Assembly (NCBI GenBank): GCA_947074125.1
Contig: CAMTOM010000029.1
Coordinates: 1-9,985, forward strand
Length of the DNA: 9,985 nt
Source: an uncultured Desulfovibrionaceae bacterium
GTDB taxonomy: Bacteria; Desulfobacterota; Desulfovibrionia; Desulfovibrionales; Desulfovibrionaceae
Direction: 5' to 3'
Position numbers and translations under genes: made by a program. A model generated the notes under the pieces. That model was not told where the DNA came from and did not search any database. It was given only the letters and a program-made list of their open reading frames with translations. This document shows, piece after piece, positions 1 through 6,680 of the stretch; position 1 is the first letter of the stretch; every line of letters begins with the position of its first letter.

Positions 1-86
1 AAGACAAAAAATCTGACTGTGCAAGCACCCTGAATCACAAACACACTCCCCTTTGAGAGCCTCCAAAAGAAGACCCGCACTACGCC
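1..86. other. Unresolved left edge; possible gene end or gene start
   Basis: No gene can be assigned here. On the plus strand two frames stay open from the edge, to stop codons at 31-33 and 54-56. Either could be the tail of a rightward gene served by the hairpin terminator at 87-122. On the minus strand a GTG at 38-36 stays open to the edge (it would begin VIQGACTV) and has a purine-rich GGGGAG about 7 nt upstream, so it could instead be the start of a leftward gene downstream of tatD. The terminator orientation slightly favours the first reading. Only sequence to the left of the window would decide. Confidence 0.2.
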
Positions 87-122
87 TCTCTTCATTTTTC
101 TGGAAGGAAAAAAGAGATTTTT
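87..122 (+). terminator. Probable intrinsic terminator, rightward
   Basis: TCTCTT (87-92) pairs with AAGAGA (112-117). After a small bulge, TTTTC (96-100) pairs with GAAAA (107-111) around the loop TGGAAG. Five T residues follow at 118-122. The T run lies only on the right-hand side of the stem, so it reads as a terminator for a rightward gene ending at or before about position 56 and converging on tatD. The stem is AU-rich and bulged, which lowers confidence. The minus strand just after the tatD stop is also rich in T but forms no better stem. Confidence 0.4.
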
Positions 123-147
123 AATCAAATAGAAAAAAAAGAAAGAA

Positions 148-969
148 TCAGAGTACAAAGAAGCGATACGCATTCTCACCGCACAAACGCCAGAGCGCTT
201 CTGGCGACATTCTTTTTTCCTGTGCAATACACGCTGCGGTAAACGCGGTAAGCGCTGGCTCATTGCGCGTACCACGCCATGGCTCAGGTGCAAGATAAGG
301 GCAGTCTGTCTCCAGGAGCAGCCTGTCATTGGGAATCTGCTGCAAGGCTTCGCGCAAGGCAGTATTCGCACGGAATGTCACTGGGCCAGGAATGGAAATA
401 TGCCAGCCATTTCGGATAATACGTTTGGCCAGATACCTGTCTCCGCCAAAGCAGTGCCACAGCAAAGGATAGCCTGCAAAATCCCGACTTTCCAAAAAAG
501 CAAGTGTTTCTGGCATTGCATCCCGACAATGAATCACCACTGGCTTTTCCAGCTCTCTGGCAAGAGCCAACTGACGCTCAAAAGCCTGGTATTGTATTTC
601 TTTGGGGCAATCATCCCAATAAAAATCAAGTCCTATTTCTCCAACAGCCTTCAAGCGCGTATCTTCCAAAAAAGCAGCGCGCATCCCCTCAATTTCTTTC
701 GCGTCACACTGCATGCCATCACAGGGATGCGTTCCCAGCAAATAAAAAATTTCAGGATGCGCAGCAAACATTTCGCGCCGCTCGCGATATACATCAACGC
801 CCAAAAAAACATTCCCAATACGGGCAACTCCTGCAACCTGCGCCCTTTCGAGAACTTCTTCCCTGTCCGCATCAAAAGCGCTTCCATCAAGGTGTGCGTG
901 ACTGTCCACACCAGCGCAAGGCAATTGCAGCGTCAGAGGAGAAATACGCTCTTTCTTTTTATGCGACAT
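148..969 (-). CDS. tatD: TatD-family metal-dependent hydrolase (putative DNase)
   Basis: This 273-residue protein is full length for the TatD family: cytoplasmic TIM-barrel enzymes with a divalent metal centre, several of which are 3'-5' exonucleases or deoxyribonucleases. The ligand set is complete: HAH near the N-terminus (H24, H26 in DSHAHLD), E111 in VGEIGLDFYWD, H147 in VVIHCRDA, H172 in WHCFGG and D222 in LLLETDCPYLAP. The PEPWRGTRNEP segment after the last motif is typical of the family. The start at 969 has AGGA about 6 nt upstream. The gene is divergent from the UDP-glucuronate decarboxylase gene and shares the 970-1274 intergenic region with it. Family membership is sure; the in vivo substrate (DNA repair, apoptosis-like DNA degradation or other) cannot be read from sequence. 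The symbol is used in the family sense, since tatD, ycfH and yjjV paralogues are not separable here. Confidence 0.93.
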   Translation of the reverse strand: MSHKKKERISPLTLQLPCAGVDSHAHLDGSAFDADREEVLERAQVAGVARIGNVFLGVDVYRERREMFAAHPEIFYLLGTHPCDGMQCDAKEIEGMRAAFLEDTRLKAVGEIGLDFYWDDCPKEIQYQAFERQLALARELEKPVVIHCRDAMPETLAFLESRDFAGYPLLWHCFGGDRYLAKRIIRNGWHISIPGPVTFRANTALREALQQIPNDRLLLETDCPYLAPEPWRGTRNEPALTAFTAACIAQEKRMSPEALWRLCGENAYRFFVL

Positions 970-993
970 ACTGCATCCTTAAACGATACCAGA

Positions 994-1002
994 TATATAC
1001 CA
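994..1002 (-). promoter_or_regulatory. Candidate extended -10 promoter for tatD
   Basis: Read leftward, TG at 1002-1001, one base, then TATATA at 999-994 forms an extended -10 element. It would start transcription near 987, about 18 nt before the tatD start codon. No recognisable -35 hexamer sits at the right distance (the positions read AAAGAA), so the call rests on the extended -10 and its location only. Confidence 0.3.
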
Positions 1003-1194
1003 TAACATCTCCAATATTCTTTACAGGCCACAGCGCTGCCCGCACTCCCTGCCAAATAAAACAAGCGCCTCACCTCATAGCAATGCCTCTCAATAAAGGC
1101 AAGAACGAGAATGGAGAACAACACACTTCTGCACTCCCATCCACGCATTGCCATAATAAACTCTTCTCCCCTCGTTCCCTTAAAAAGCAACGGA

Positions 1195-1223
1195 TTGCAT
1201 TGCGCCCAATAAAAGGATAGATT
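1195..1223 (+). promoter_or_regulatory. Weak candidate promoter for the decarboxylase gene
   Basis: TTGCAT (1195-1200) and TAGATT (1218-1223) are separated by 17 bp and would start transcription near 1230, leaving a leader of about 45 nt that contains the small 1241-1255 hairpin. Each hexamer matches the sigma-70 consensus at only three or four positions, so this is no more than the best local candidate. Confidence 0.2.
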
Positions 1224-1274
1224 CCAAAACAACAAGGGTGCCGCCATGAGGGCGGACGCAAACACGGAGGCACA

Positions 1275-2228
1275 ATGCATCTGCGTAAACGAGTATTGGT
1301 AACGGGTGGATCTGGTTTTCTTGGTTCCCATTTATGCGAGCGCCTTCTTTCAGAAGGCAATGAAGTTCTCTGCCTGGATAACTTTTTTAGCAGCGCACGG
1401 CAGAATGTGGAACATCTCTTGGATGACAAGCGTTTTGAGCTTATCCGCCATGACGTGACATTTCCTCTTTATGTTGAAGTAGATGAAATCTATAATCTGG
1501 CCTGCCCAGCCTCGCCCATTCATTACCAGCATGATCCCATACAGACCATCAAAACCTGCGTGCATGGTGCCATTAACATGCTTGGGCTTGCCAAGCGTCT
1601 TAAAGCACGCATCTATCAGGCATCAACATCAGAAGTCTACGGCGATCCCGAAATACATCCCCAGAAAGAAGATTACTGGGGACATGTCAATCCCAATGGC
1701 ATCCGCTCGTGTTATGATGAGGGCAAACGCTGCGCGGAAGCTCTGTTCTTTTCCTATTATCGGCAAGCCAGTCTTCCTATCAAGGTCGGACGGATTTTCA
1801 ATACCTATGGGCCTCGCATGCATCCCAATGACGGGCGCGTTGTGTCCAATTTTATTGTTCAGGCATTGCAGAATGAGGACATCACCATTTATGGAGATGG
1901 CAGCCAGACGCGCTCTTTTTGCTACGTAGATGACCTTGTGGAATGCATGGTGCGCTTTATGGCATCACCTGTTACTTTTGTTGGCCCCATGAATATGGGA
2001 AACCCTGGAGAGTTCACCATTCGTGAACTCGCAGAACGGGTTGTACAGATGACAGGAAGCCGCTCTACTATCACGTACAAACCTCTTCCTGGCGATGATC
2101 CCAAGCAGCGCCGCCCTGATATTTCTCTTGCGCGGGAAAAACTCTCATGGGAACCATCCGTGCCCTTAGAAGAAGGCTTAAAAAAGACCATTACTTACTT
2201 CGATACCATGCTTCGGGAAGGGAAATAG
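1275..2228 (+). CDS. uxs: UDP-glucuronate decarboxylase (UDP-xylose synthase), extended SDR family
   Basis: Converts UDP-glucuronate to UDP-xylose through a 4-keto intermediate with tightly bound NAD+, in the cytosol, supplying xylose for surface glycans. The 317 residues match soluble bacterial enzymes. The N-terminal Rossmann motif is GGSGFLG (11-17), with an acidic residue in LDNFF (D35) expected to bind the NAD ribose. The STSEVYGDP segment (117-125) supplies the catalytic Thr/Ser/Glu. The active-site pair is Y147 and K151 in SCYDEGKR. RSFCYVDDLV (213-222) and LPGDDPKQRRPDI (271-283) are strong signatures of this subfamily rather than of GalE or dTDP-glucose dehydratases. The ATG is preceded by GGAGG (1266-1270) with an unusually short 4-nt spacer. 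No other sugar-nucleotide gene adjoins it, so the UDP-glucuronate source (UDP-glucose dehydrogenase) must lie elsewhere. Confidence 0.92.
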   Translation: MHLRKRVLVTGGSGFLGSHLCERLLSEGNEVLCLDNFFSSARQNVEHLLDDKRFELIRHDVTFPLYVEVDEIYNLACPASPIHYQHDPIQTIKTCVHGAINMLGLAKRLKARIYQASTSEVYGDPEIHPQKEDYWGHVNPNGIRSCYDEGKRCAEALFFSYYRQASLPIKVGRIFNTYGPRMHPNDGRVVSNFIVQALQNEDITIYGDGSQTRSFCYVDDLVECMVRFMASPVTFVGPMNMGNPGEFTIRELAERVVQMTGSRSTITYKPLPGDDPKQRRPDISLAREKLSWEPSVPLEEGLKKTITYFDTMLREGK

Positions 2229-2252
2229 ACTTTTACAGCTTGTCTATCACTC
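2225..2252 (+). terminator. Weak possible terminator after the decarboxylase gene
   Basis: ATAGAC (2225-2230, overlapping the stop codon) can pair with GTCTAT (2242-2247) around an 11-nt loop, followed by a T-rich but interrupted stretch. The stem is only six base pairs and mostly A/T, so termination here may be inefficient and some reading-through into usp is possible. Confidence 0.25.
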
Positions 2253-2332
2253 TTTTCTGTTTTAATGTAACACATATTGCCTTTGTTTAGGATTGCTCGT
2301 TTTTCTTTTTTTAAGAAACATCCGCAATGCTC

Positions 2333-2361
2333 AAGACAAACGCAAGAATTGTGATTATAGT
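2333..2361 (+). promoter_or_regulatory. Candidate sigma-70-type promoter for usp
   Basis: AAGACA (2333-2338) and TATAGT (2356-2361) are separated by 17 bp. The -10 hexamer matches consensus at five of six positions and the -35 at four of six. Transcription would start near 2368, giving a leader of about 78 nt before the usp start. The 217-bp gap between the decarboxylase gene and usp holds this, the weak hairpin at 2225-2252, and no gene that I can support. Confidence 0.35.
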
Positions 2362-2445
2362 ATTGATAACAGGGGATGATATTCGCGGCAGCCTCTGTGC
2401 CCCCTCACAACATCGCGACAATCTAGCGAAATACGGAGAACACTT

Positions 2446-2898
2446 ATGCAAAACATCAAGAAAATTCTCTGCGCAGTGGATCTTTCAGAGCACAGCAAGC
2501 AAGTTGCACACTACGCCACCACGCTGGCCAAAGCACTGGGTGCCTCGATTGTCGTTGTGTATACGGCACCTTCCCTAAGTCAGTATGTAGGCTTCCACGT
2601 GCCTCCCAACACCATTGAGAATTTTGTGGGAGAAATCGTTACTGGTGCTGAAAAAAGCATGGAGACCTTTGTAGCGGAAAATTTCCCAGGTGTTCAAGCC
2701 AAAGGACAGGTATTGATCGGGTATGCGGCAGAAGAAATCCTGAGCCGTGCCAATGAAGAAGAAGTTGGTCTTATCGTTATGGGTACACATGGACGTACCG
2801 GTCTTGACCGTATCCTCTTTGGCTCCGTCGCAGAAAAAGTCGTGAAAAGCGCACGTCAGCCTGTACTGACCATTCGCCCCAAAGAAGAAGATGACTAA
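2446..2898 (+). CDS. Universal stress protein, UspA family, ATP-binding type
   Basis: A single-domain 150-residue cytoplasmic protein of the usual family length. It begins with the typical KKILCAVDLSEHS strand and turn (D12 is the usual nucleotide-contacting Asp). It ends with the ATP-binding signature G-x2-G-x9-G-S, seen as G113, G116, G126 and S127 in GTHGRTGLDRILFGS, followed by the VVKSARQPVLTIRP strand. The complete signature puts it in the ATP-binding subgroup (like MJ0577) rather than the E. coli UspA subgroup that does not bind ATP. Such proteins form dimers and act in stress survival or signalling; the precise role is not inferable. The start has GGAG (2435-2438) with a good 7-nt spacer. 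It appears to be monocistronic, with a candidate promoter upstream and a strong terminator immediately after the stop. Confidence 0.92.
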   Translation: MQNIKKILCAVDLSEHSKQVAHYATTLAKALGASIVVVYTAPSLSQYVGFHVPPNTIENFVGEIVTGAEKSMETFVAENFPGVQAKGQVLIGYAAEEILSRANEEEVGLIVMGTHGRTGLDRILFGSVAEKVVKSARQPVLTIRPKEEDD

Positions 2899-2906
2899 TA
2901 CAAAAC

Positions 2907-2942
2907 AAGGTCGCACTTCCCTCGTGTCGTGCGACCTTTTTT
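2907..2942 (+). terminator. Intrinsic terminator of usp
   Basis: GGTCGCAC (2909-2916) pairs perfectly with GTGCGACC (2929-2936) around a 12-nt loop, extended by AA/TT pairs, and is followed by an unbroken T run to 2942. It starts 8 nt after the usp stop codon, which is classic placement. It also separates usp from hisC, so hisC either needs a promoter in the 50-bp gap or depends on readthrough. Confidence 0.85.
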
Positions 2943-2951
2943 ACAGACAAC

Positions 2952-2974
2952 GCCGGAAACATCCTGTTTCCGGC
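2952..2974 (+). repeat. Perfect hairpin in front of hisC
   Basis: GCCGGAAAC (2952-2960) and GTTTCCGGC (2966-2974) form a 9-bp perfect stem with a 5-nt loop. It sits 10 nt after the usp terminator T run and 8 nt before the hisC ribosome site. No T tract follows, so it is not a second intrinsic terminator of standard form. It could protect a processed hisC mRNA 5' end, act as a protein or RNA regulatory site, or be part of a compound terminator. Confidence 0.6.
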
Positions 2975-2982
2975 ATCATTCT

Positions 2983-2986
2983 GAGG
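2983..2986 (+). promoter_or_regulatory. Ribosome binding site that sets the hisC start
   Basis: GAGG lies 5 nt before ATG at 2992. It argues for that start over the in-frame GTG at 2929, which falls inside the usp terminator stem and would add 21 residues with no family resemblance. Confidence 0.7.
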
Positions 2987-2991
2987 TGTAC

Positions 2992-4104
2992 ATGAATCTC
3001 GCCTGCACATCAGTGCGTCAGGAAATAGATACCATCGCCCCCTACGTACCTGGTCGCTCCATTGATGAGATCCGTGAGCGTTATGGTCTTGATCAGATTA
3101 TTAAAATGGCCAGCAATGAAAACCCGCTGGGCGTTTCCCCCTTGGTGCAGGAAAGTATTCGCCGCCATGCCGATATGGTTTTCCGCTATCCCAGAGAAGG
3201 CAATCCGCGTCTGGCAGCAGCACTGGCAACATTTCACAAGGTGTCCCCAGAAAATATTGTCATTGGTAATGGCTCTGACGAAATTATCGACCTTCTTATC
3301 CGTTTGCGGGTTACGCCTGGCAAGGATAATATTGTCTGTTGCACCCCCTGTTTCAGTATCTATCCACTTCAGGCAAGCATCTGTGGTACAGAAATACGGC
3401 GAGAACCACTCAATGTCGACTTTTCCTTTAATTTTGAAGCTCTCCGCGCCAAAGTAGATCAAAACACACGCCTGGTGTTTATCACAACACCTGACAACCC
3501 CTCAGGATATTGCCCATCACGCGATGCCCTGCTCGCTTTTGCCCGCTCACTGCCAGAACAGACTCTCCTTGTTGTTGATGAAGCCTACATGGATTTTGCT
3601 GACGATGAGCTTTCTGCCTCTTTGCTCACATCTGGAGTCTATCCTGAAAACACAGCCTTTTTACGAACATTTTCCAAGAGTTTTGGTCTGGCTGGACTCC
3701 GTTTGGGATATGGCATTCTCCCCAAAGAACTGGCACAGTATTTCTGGCGTGTACGCCTTCCCTTTTCTGTGAACATTCTGGCAGAGGAAGCTGGACTCGC
3801 CGCACTTGCCGACAAGTCTTTTCGAGAGGCGACATTGCGCACTGTCCGTGAAGGGCGCACATTCCTCACCAAAGAGCTTTCGGCTACAGGCTGTACTGTC
3901 TACCCGAGCGCTGCCAACTTTCTTATGTTCGCACCTCCTGCGGGAAGCCTTCAGGCTGTTCCTCTCTTTGAAAAACTCTTGCAGCATGGCATTATTATTC
4001 GCCCTTTGAAAAGTTATGGTCTGGAACATCTCCTGCGCGTCAGCATCGGCACACACGATGAAAACCGCCTTTTCCTCAAAGCTTTGCGTGACTGCATCAA
4101 ATGA
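2992..4104 (+). CDS. hisC: Histidinol-phosphate aminotransferase
   Basis: PLP enzyme of fold type I that transaminates imidazole-acetol phosphate with glutamate in histidine biosynthesis; cytosolic homodimer. From ATG 2992 it is 370 residues, normal for HisC. Visible in order: PYVPGRSIDEIRERYG (17-32), SNENPLG (41-47), GNGSDEIID (92-100) for cofactor phosphate, PDNPSG with N169, VVDEAYMDF with D196 facing the pyridine nitrogen, TFSKSFG with the Schiff-base lysine K229, R237 in AGLRLGYG, and R349 in LLRVSIG for the substrate. HisC-like proteins can also serve aromatic amino acid synthesis, so the specificity is by family. The gene is not in a his operon here. It overlaps cmk by ATGA and follows a terminator and a perfect hairpin. 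The catalytic residues are intact. Confidence 0.93.
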   Translation: MNLACTSVRQEIDTIAPYVPGRSIDEIRERYGLDQIIKMASNENPLGVSPLVQESIRRHADMVFRYPREGNPRLAAALATFHKVSPENIVIGNGSDEIIDLLIRLRVTPGKDNIVCCTPCFSIYPLQASICGTEIRREPLNVDFSFNFEALRAKVDQNTRLVFITTPDNPSGYCPSRDALLAFARSLPEQTLLVVDEAYMDFADDELSASLLTSGVYPENTAFLRTFSKSFGLAGLRLGYGILPKELAQYFWRVRLPFSVNILAEEAGLAALADKSFREATLRTVREGRTFLTKELSATGCTVYPSAANFLMFAPPAGSLQAVPLFEKLLQHGIIIRPLKSYGLEHLLRVSIGTHDENRLFLKALRDCIK

Positions 4105-4766
4105 AGACATTTGTTATCACCATAGATGGGCCTGCTGGTGTGGGCAAAAGCTCTGTTGCCCGTACTGTGGCAGACAGGCTTCATTTACCCTACCTTGATA
4201 CGGGCGCCATGTTTCGCTGCCTTGCCACGAAACTGGGGGAAAAAGCAGCAGATCTTTCACCTGAGGCATTGTATGAATATTGCCGGACATGGCACTTCTC
4301 CCTACAGGGCACAGGGAATACTTCAGAACTTTTCTGCAATGACCTCCCCGTTGGCAGTGAAATCCGTACCGCAGAGGTTGGCCTTCTGGCTGCCAAATAC
4401 GCTGCCCTGCCAGCTGTACGGGACTTTCTCAAAGAAGCACAGCGCGCTGTCGCCAATACGGCATCCCTCGTTGCCGAAGGACGTGATATGGGAACGGTTG
4501 TTTTTCCACAGGCACAATATAAGTTTTTTTTAGACGCGACGCCCGAAATACGGGCACAACGACGCCTTCTTGATCTGCGTGCTCAAGGAAAAGAGGCTCA
4601 TCTTGATGCACTGGTACACAGCATCCGTCAACGTGACACCATGGATAGAGAAAGAGCCGTCGCGCCCCTACGCCCCGCATCCGATGCTAAAATCATTGAT
4701 ACTTCCCCCAAAAGCATTACGGAAGTTATTGAGGAAATACTACATCTTATCACAATACAGCCCTGA
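4101..4766 (+). CDS. cmk: Cytidylate kinase, (d)CMP kinase
   Basis: Phosphorylates CMP and dCMP with ATP in pyrimidine nucleotide metabolism; soluble. The 221 residues match the bacterial Cmk length. The Walker A loop is GPAGVGKS (10-17). The substrate-binding YLDTGAMFR (31-39) follows; it is usually YLDTGAMYR, so Tyr is replaced by Phe here. GRDMGTVVFP (127-136) carries the conserved Arg and Asp, and RQRDTMDRERAVAPL (176-190) holds the LID and CMP-specific region. The start codon overlaps the hisC stop (ATGA at 4101-4104) and has no clear Shine-Dalgarno of its own, so translation is probably coupled to hisC by termination and reinitiation. A 97-bp gap without a terminator or good promoter separates it from the glycosyltransferase, so all three may share a transcript. 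Confidence 0.93.
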   Translation: MKTFVITIDGPAGVGKSSVARTVADRLHLPYLDTGAMFRCLATKLGEKAADLSPEALYEYCRTWHFSLQGTGNTSELFCNDLPVGSEIRTAEVGLLAAKYAALPAVRDFLKEAQRAVANTASLVAEGRDMGTVVFPQAQYKFFLDATPEIRAQRRLLDLRAQGKEAHLDALVHSIRQRDTMDRERAVAPLRPASDAKIIDTSPKSITEVIEEILHLITIQP

Positions 4767-4850
4767 TAGAAGCACCGGAACAGCCGATATTTCCGATAAG
4801 CGATCTTTTCTGCGATCATCATAGAAAAGTTCGTGATTTACTATACTACT

Positions 4851-4857
4851 GGAGAGG
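4851..4857 (+). promoter_or_regulatory. Ribosome binding site choosing the glycosyltransferase start
   Basis: The purine run GGAGAGG ends directly against an ATG at 4858, leaving no spacer, but is 6 nt from a second in-frame ATG at 4864. The later ATG is therefore the likelier start, which removes two residues (Met-Ala) from the longer reading. Confidence 0.6.
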
Positions 4858-4863
4858 ATGGCT

Positions 4864-6522
4864 ATGACAACCGCAGCACTTTATTTTCGTTCAGAAGCAT
4901 ATACCACGAAGCTGCAAAAGCTGATGGGGCGTAATGCCGCCGGAGAGTCTTTTCTGCGTGGCTTGTTGAAATATCACAAGACAGATACCTTCTGGGCACA
5001 TCTTGAGAAAGAAGAATTTGTTGATGTTTTTCAAACAGCAATAAAAGAATCCGGTCGCACAGAACCCACAAAGATTATACGTAATGAGGATATTGCCCAG
5101 CTCGCTGATGTGGGTGTTTTGCATTATCCTGCTCCCAGTCTGGGACGACACGCCTGGCGCCGTTCCCGCTTTGGAAATGCGGCATGGAGCCTGTGTGGCA
5201 TTACCCACACCACCTCTTCTTCTCAAATTATGGATGTGCTCACAGAATTTTTCACTGCGCCTTTACAGCCATGGGATACGCTCATATGCACCAGCAACTC
5301 CGTGAAAAGCAATGTTGAGTGTATTTTCCAGGCACAAAAAGAATACCTGAAACAACGCATGGGCGCCTGTTCCATCGCATTGCCGCAGATGCCTGTCATT
5401 CCTTTGGGTATACATCCTGAAGACTTCGTCTTTACGGATGAACAAAAGAAAAAAGCGCGTCAGGCCATTGGAGCCGATGATGATACTTTGGTGGTTCTCT
5501 TTGTCGGACGCCTCTCATTCAACCTGAAGGCACATCCCTACTCCATGTATCGGGCACTGGAAAAAGCCGCAGAGCGTCTGGCTCCTGGTAAAAAGGTCAT
5601 GCTCGTGGAGTGTGGCTGGTACACCAGCGTTCACTTTGAGCGCGCGTATGATGAAGGCCGTGCATTTGCTTGCAAGAACGTTCAGGTCGTTTCTCTAGAT
5701 GGCCGTGAACCGGACAAGCGCGAAACGGCATGGGCTTGTGCAGACGTTTTCTGCTCTTTGTCTGACAATATTCAGGAAACCTTTGGTATTACGCCGATAG
5801 AAGCCATGGCAGCGGGCATCCCTGTGGTTGTTTCTGATTGGGATGGCTATCGTGAAAGCGTGCGTGATGGCATAGATGGTTTTTGCGTCCCAACCATGAT
5901 GCCGGATAAAGGCCTTGGCGAAGATTTTGCCAGAGATTATGGACTGGATGTGACAGTATATGGACGCTATAGCGGCTATACTGTCTGCTGTGTCAATGTT
6001 GATGTGGAGGCAACCACAGAAGCCTTTGTCAAACTCTTCAACTCGCCTGATCTGCGTAAGAAGATGGGCGAAGCAGGCAAGCAAAGGGTGCAGGATCACT
6101 TCACCTGGAAAACGATTGTCCCACAATATGAGCAAGCCTGGCAAAAACAAAATGAATTGCGCAAAGCTAAAGGAAGCAAGTGCAAGCCTCTGGCGCACCC
6201 CTGGCCTGCCCGCCTTGATCCTTTCTATGCATTTGCTGCGTATCCCACAAAAGTTTTACGCCGCAAGCATACGCTGCACCTTGTGGGAGAAAATCCCAAG
6301 GCGGTAGAAAAATATGTCGCAGAATGCCGCAAATTAAAGATGTTTGACTTTGCGGAATCCATTTTCCCCAAAGCTGACGAAGTTTCGATCATTCTCGAAG
6401 CCGCTTCACGTAAGCGAACCGTAAGTCAGGCTTTGGAGGCTATTCAAGAAGAGCGCAGAGATCATGTTTTACGCGCCATACTCTGGCTTGCCAAAATCGA
6501 CGCTGTGCGCATAGAAGCATAA
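4864..6522 (+). CDS. GT4-type glycosyltransferase with a C-terminal extension
   Basis: A 552-residue retaining-type glycosyltransferase of GT-B fold. The N-terminal half has an acceptor-side glycine-rich loop, MGRNAAGESFLRG (21-33), then GITHTTSS (112-119) and CTSNSVK (142-148), where such enzymes line the cleft. The C-terminal donor domain opens with VLFVGRLSFNLKAHP (211-225) and has the E-x7-E motif at E305 and E313 (ETFGITPIE), followed by AMAAGIPVVVSDWDGYRE. Residues 433-552 exceed the usual GT4 core and end in a compact helix-rich segment that could be a small winged-helix-like fold (inference). There is no signal peptide or membrane segment, so it acts in the cytosol, perhaps at the inner membrane face. 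Donor and acceptor are unknown. It follows cmk by 97 bp and ends at a strong terminator. Confidence 0.85.
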   Translation: MTTAALYFRSEAYTTKLQKLMGRNAAGESFLRGLLKYHKTDTFWAHLEKEEFVDVFQTAIKESGRTEPTKIIRNEDIAQLADVGVLHYPAPSLGRHAWRRSRFGNAAWSLCGITHTTSSSQIMDVLTEFFTAPLQPWDTLICTSNSVKSNVECIFQAQKEYLKQRMGACSIALPQMPVIPLGIHPEDFVFTDEQKKKARQAIGADDDTLVVLFVGRLSFNLKAHPYSMYRALEKAAERLAPGKKVMLVECGWYTSVHFERAYDEGRAFACKNVQVVSLDGREPDKRETAWACADVFCSLSDNIQETFGITPIEAMAAGIPVVVSDWDGYRESVRDGIDGFCVPTMMPDKGLGEDFARDYGLDVTVYGRYSGYTVCCVNVDVEATTEAFVKLFNSPDLRKKMGEAGKQRVQDHFTWKTIVPQYEQAWQKQNELRKAKGSKCKPLAHPWPARLDPFYAFAAYPTKVLRRKHTLHLVGENPKAVEKYVAECRKLKMFDFAESIFPKADEVSIILEAASRKRTVSQALEAIQEERRDHVLRAILWLAKIDAVRIEA

Positions 6523-6606
6523 CGTAACGCACTAATACTGGCACATATGCCTTATTTATCCCATGTACCTTTAATTGATTCTTAGTTCACCAAACCAATA
6601 GCATTG

Positions 6607-6643
6607 AAAAGAAGGGCAGCAGAAATGCTGCCCTTCTTTTATT
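6607..6643 (+). terminator. Strong intrinsic terminator after the glycosyltransferase
   Basis: A perfect 14-bp stem, AAAAGAAGGGCAGC (6607-6620) with GCTGCCCTTCTTTT (6627-6640), and a 6-nt loop. Because the stem begins with A4 and ends with T4, it can work in both directions. It lies 84 nt after the rightward stop codon, and the intervening stretch holds nothing I recognise. Confidence 0.85.
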
Positions 6644-6680
6644 CTCCGCACAAGGCTATTCTTCATACAGAGTAATAGAA

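Larger units (their letters stand above)
970..1274. other. Divergent intergenic region, no gene
   Basis: These 305 bp separate the divergent tatD and decarboxylase genes. Open frames cross it on both strands, but none has a ribosome site or protein-like composition, and they run into the flanking genes. It should carry the promoters of both genes; candidates are listed separately. A small hairpin, CCGCC (1241-1245) with GGCGG (1251-1255) and a 5-nt loop, lies 10 nt before the decarboxylase ribosome site. Confidence 0.6.

Noticed and set aside
504..1220. A 238-codon plus-strand open frame
   Set aside because: It lies antisense to tatD and then crosses the intergenic region; its composition is low-complexity and unlike a folded protein, while tatD has every catalytic motif on the other strand.
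933..1331. A 132-codon minus-strand open frame across the intergenic region
   Set aside because: It overlaps both the tatD start and the decarboxylase start, has no ribosome site, and shows no family resemblance.
2929..2991. A longer hisC start at GTG 2929
   Set aside because: The codon lies in the right arm of the usp terminator; the extra 21 residues do not resemble HisC, and ATG 2992 has its own ribosome site.
4842..4847. TATACT as a -10 box for the glycosyltransferase gene
   Set aside because: Transcription would begin within the ribosome site, and no -35 hexamer lies at the right distance.
6547..6560. A sigma-54-like TGGCAC element after the glycosyltransferase gene
   Set aside because: The GG and GC dinucleotides are not at the required spacing and no gene starts downstream in that direction.
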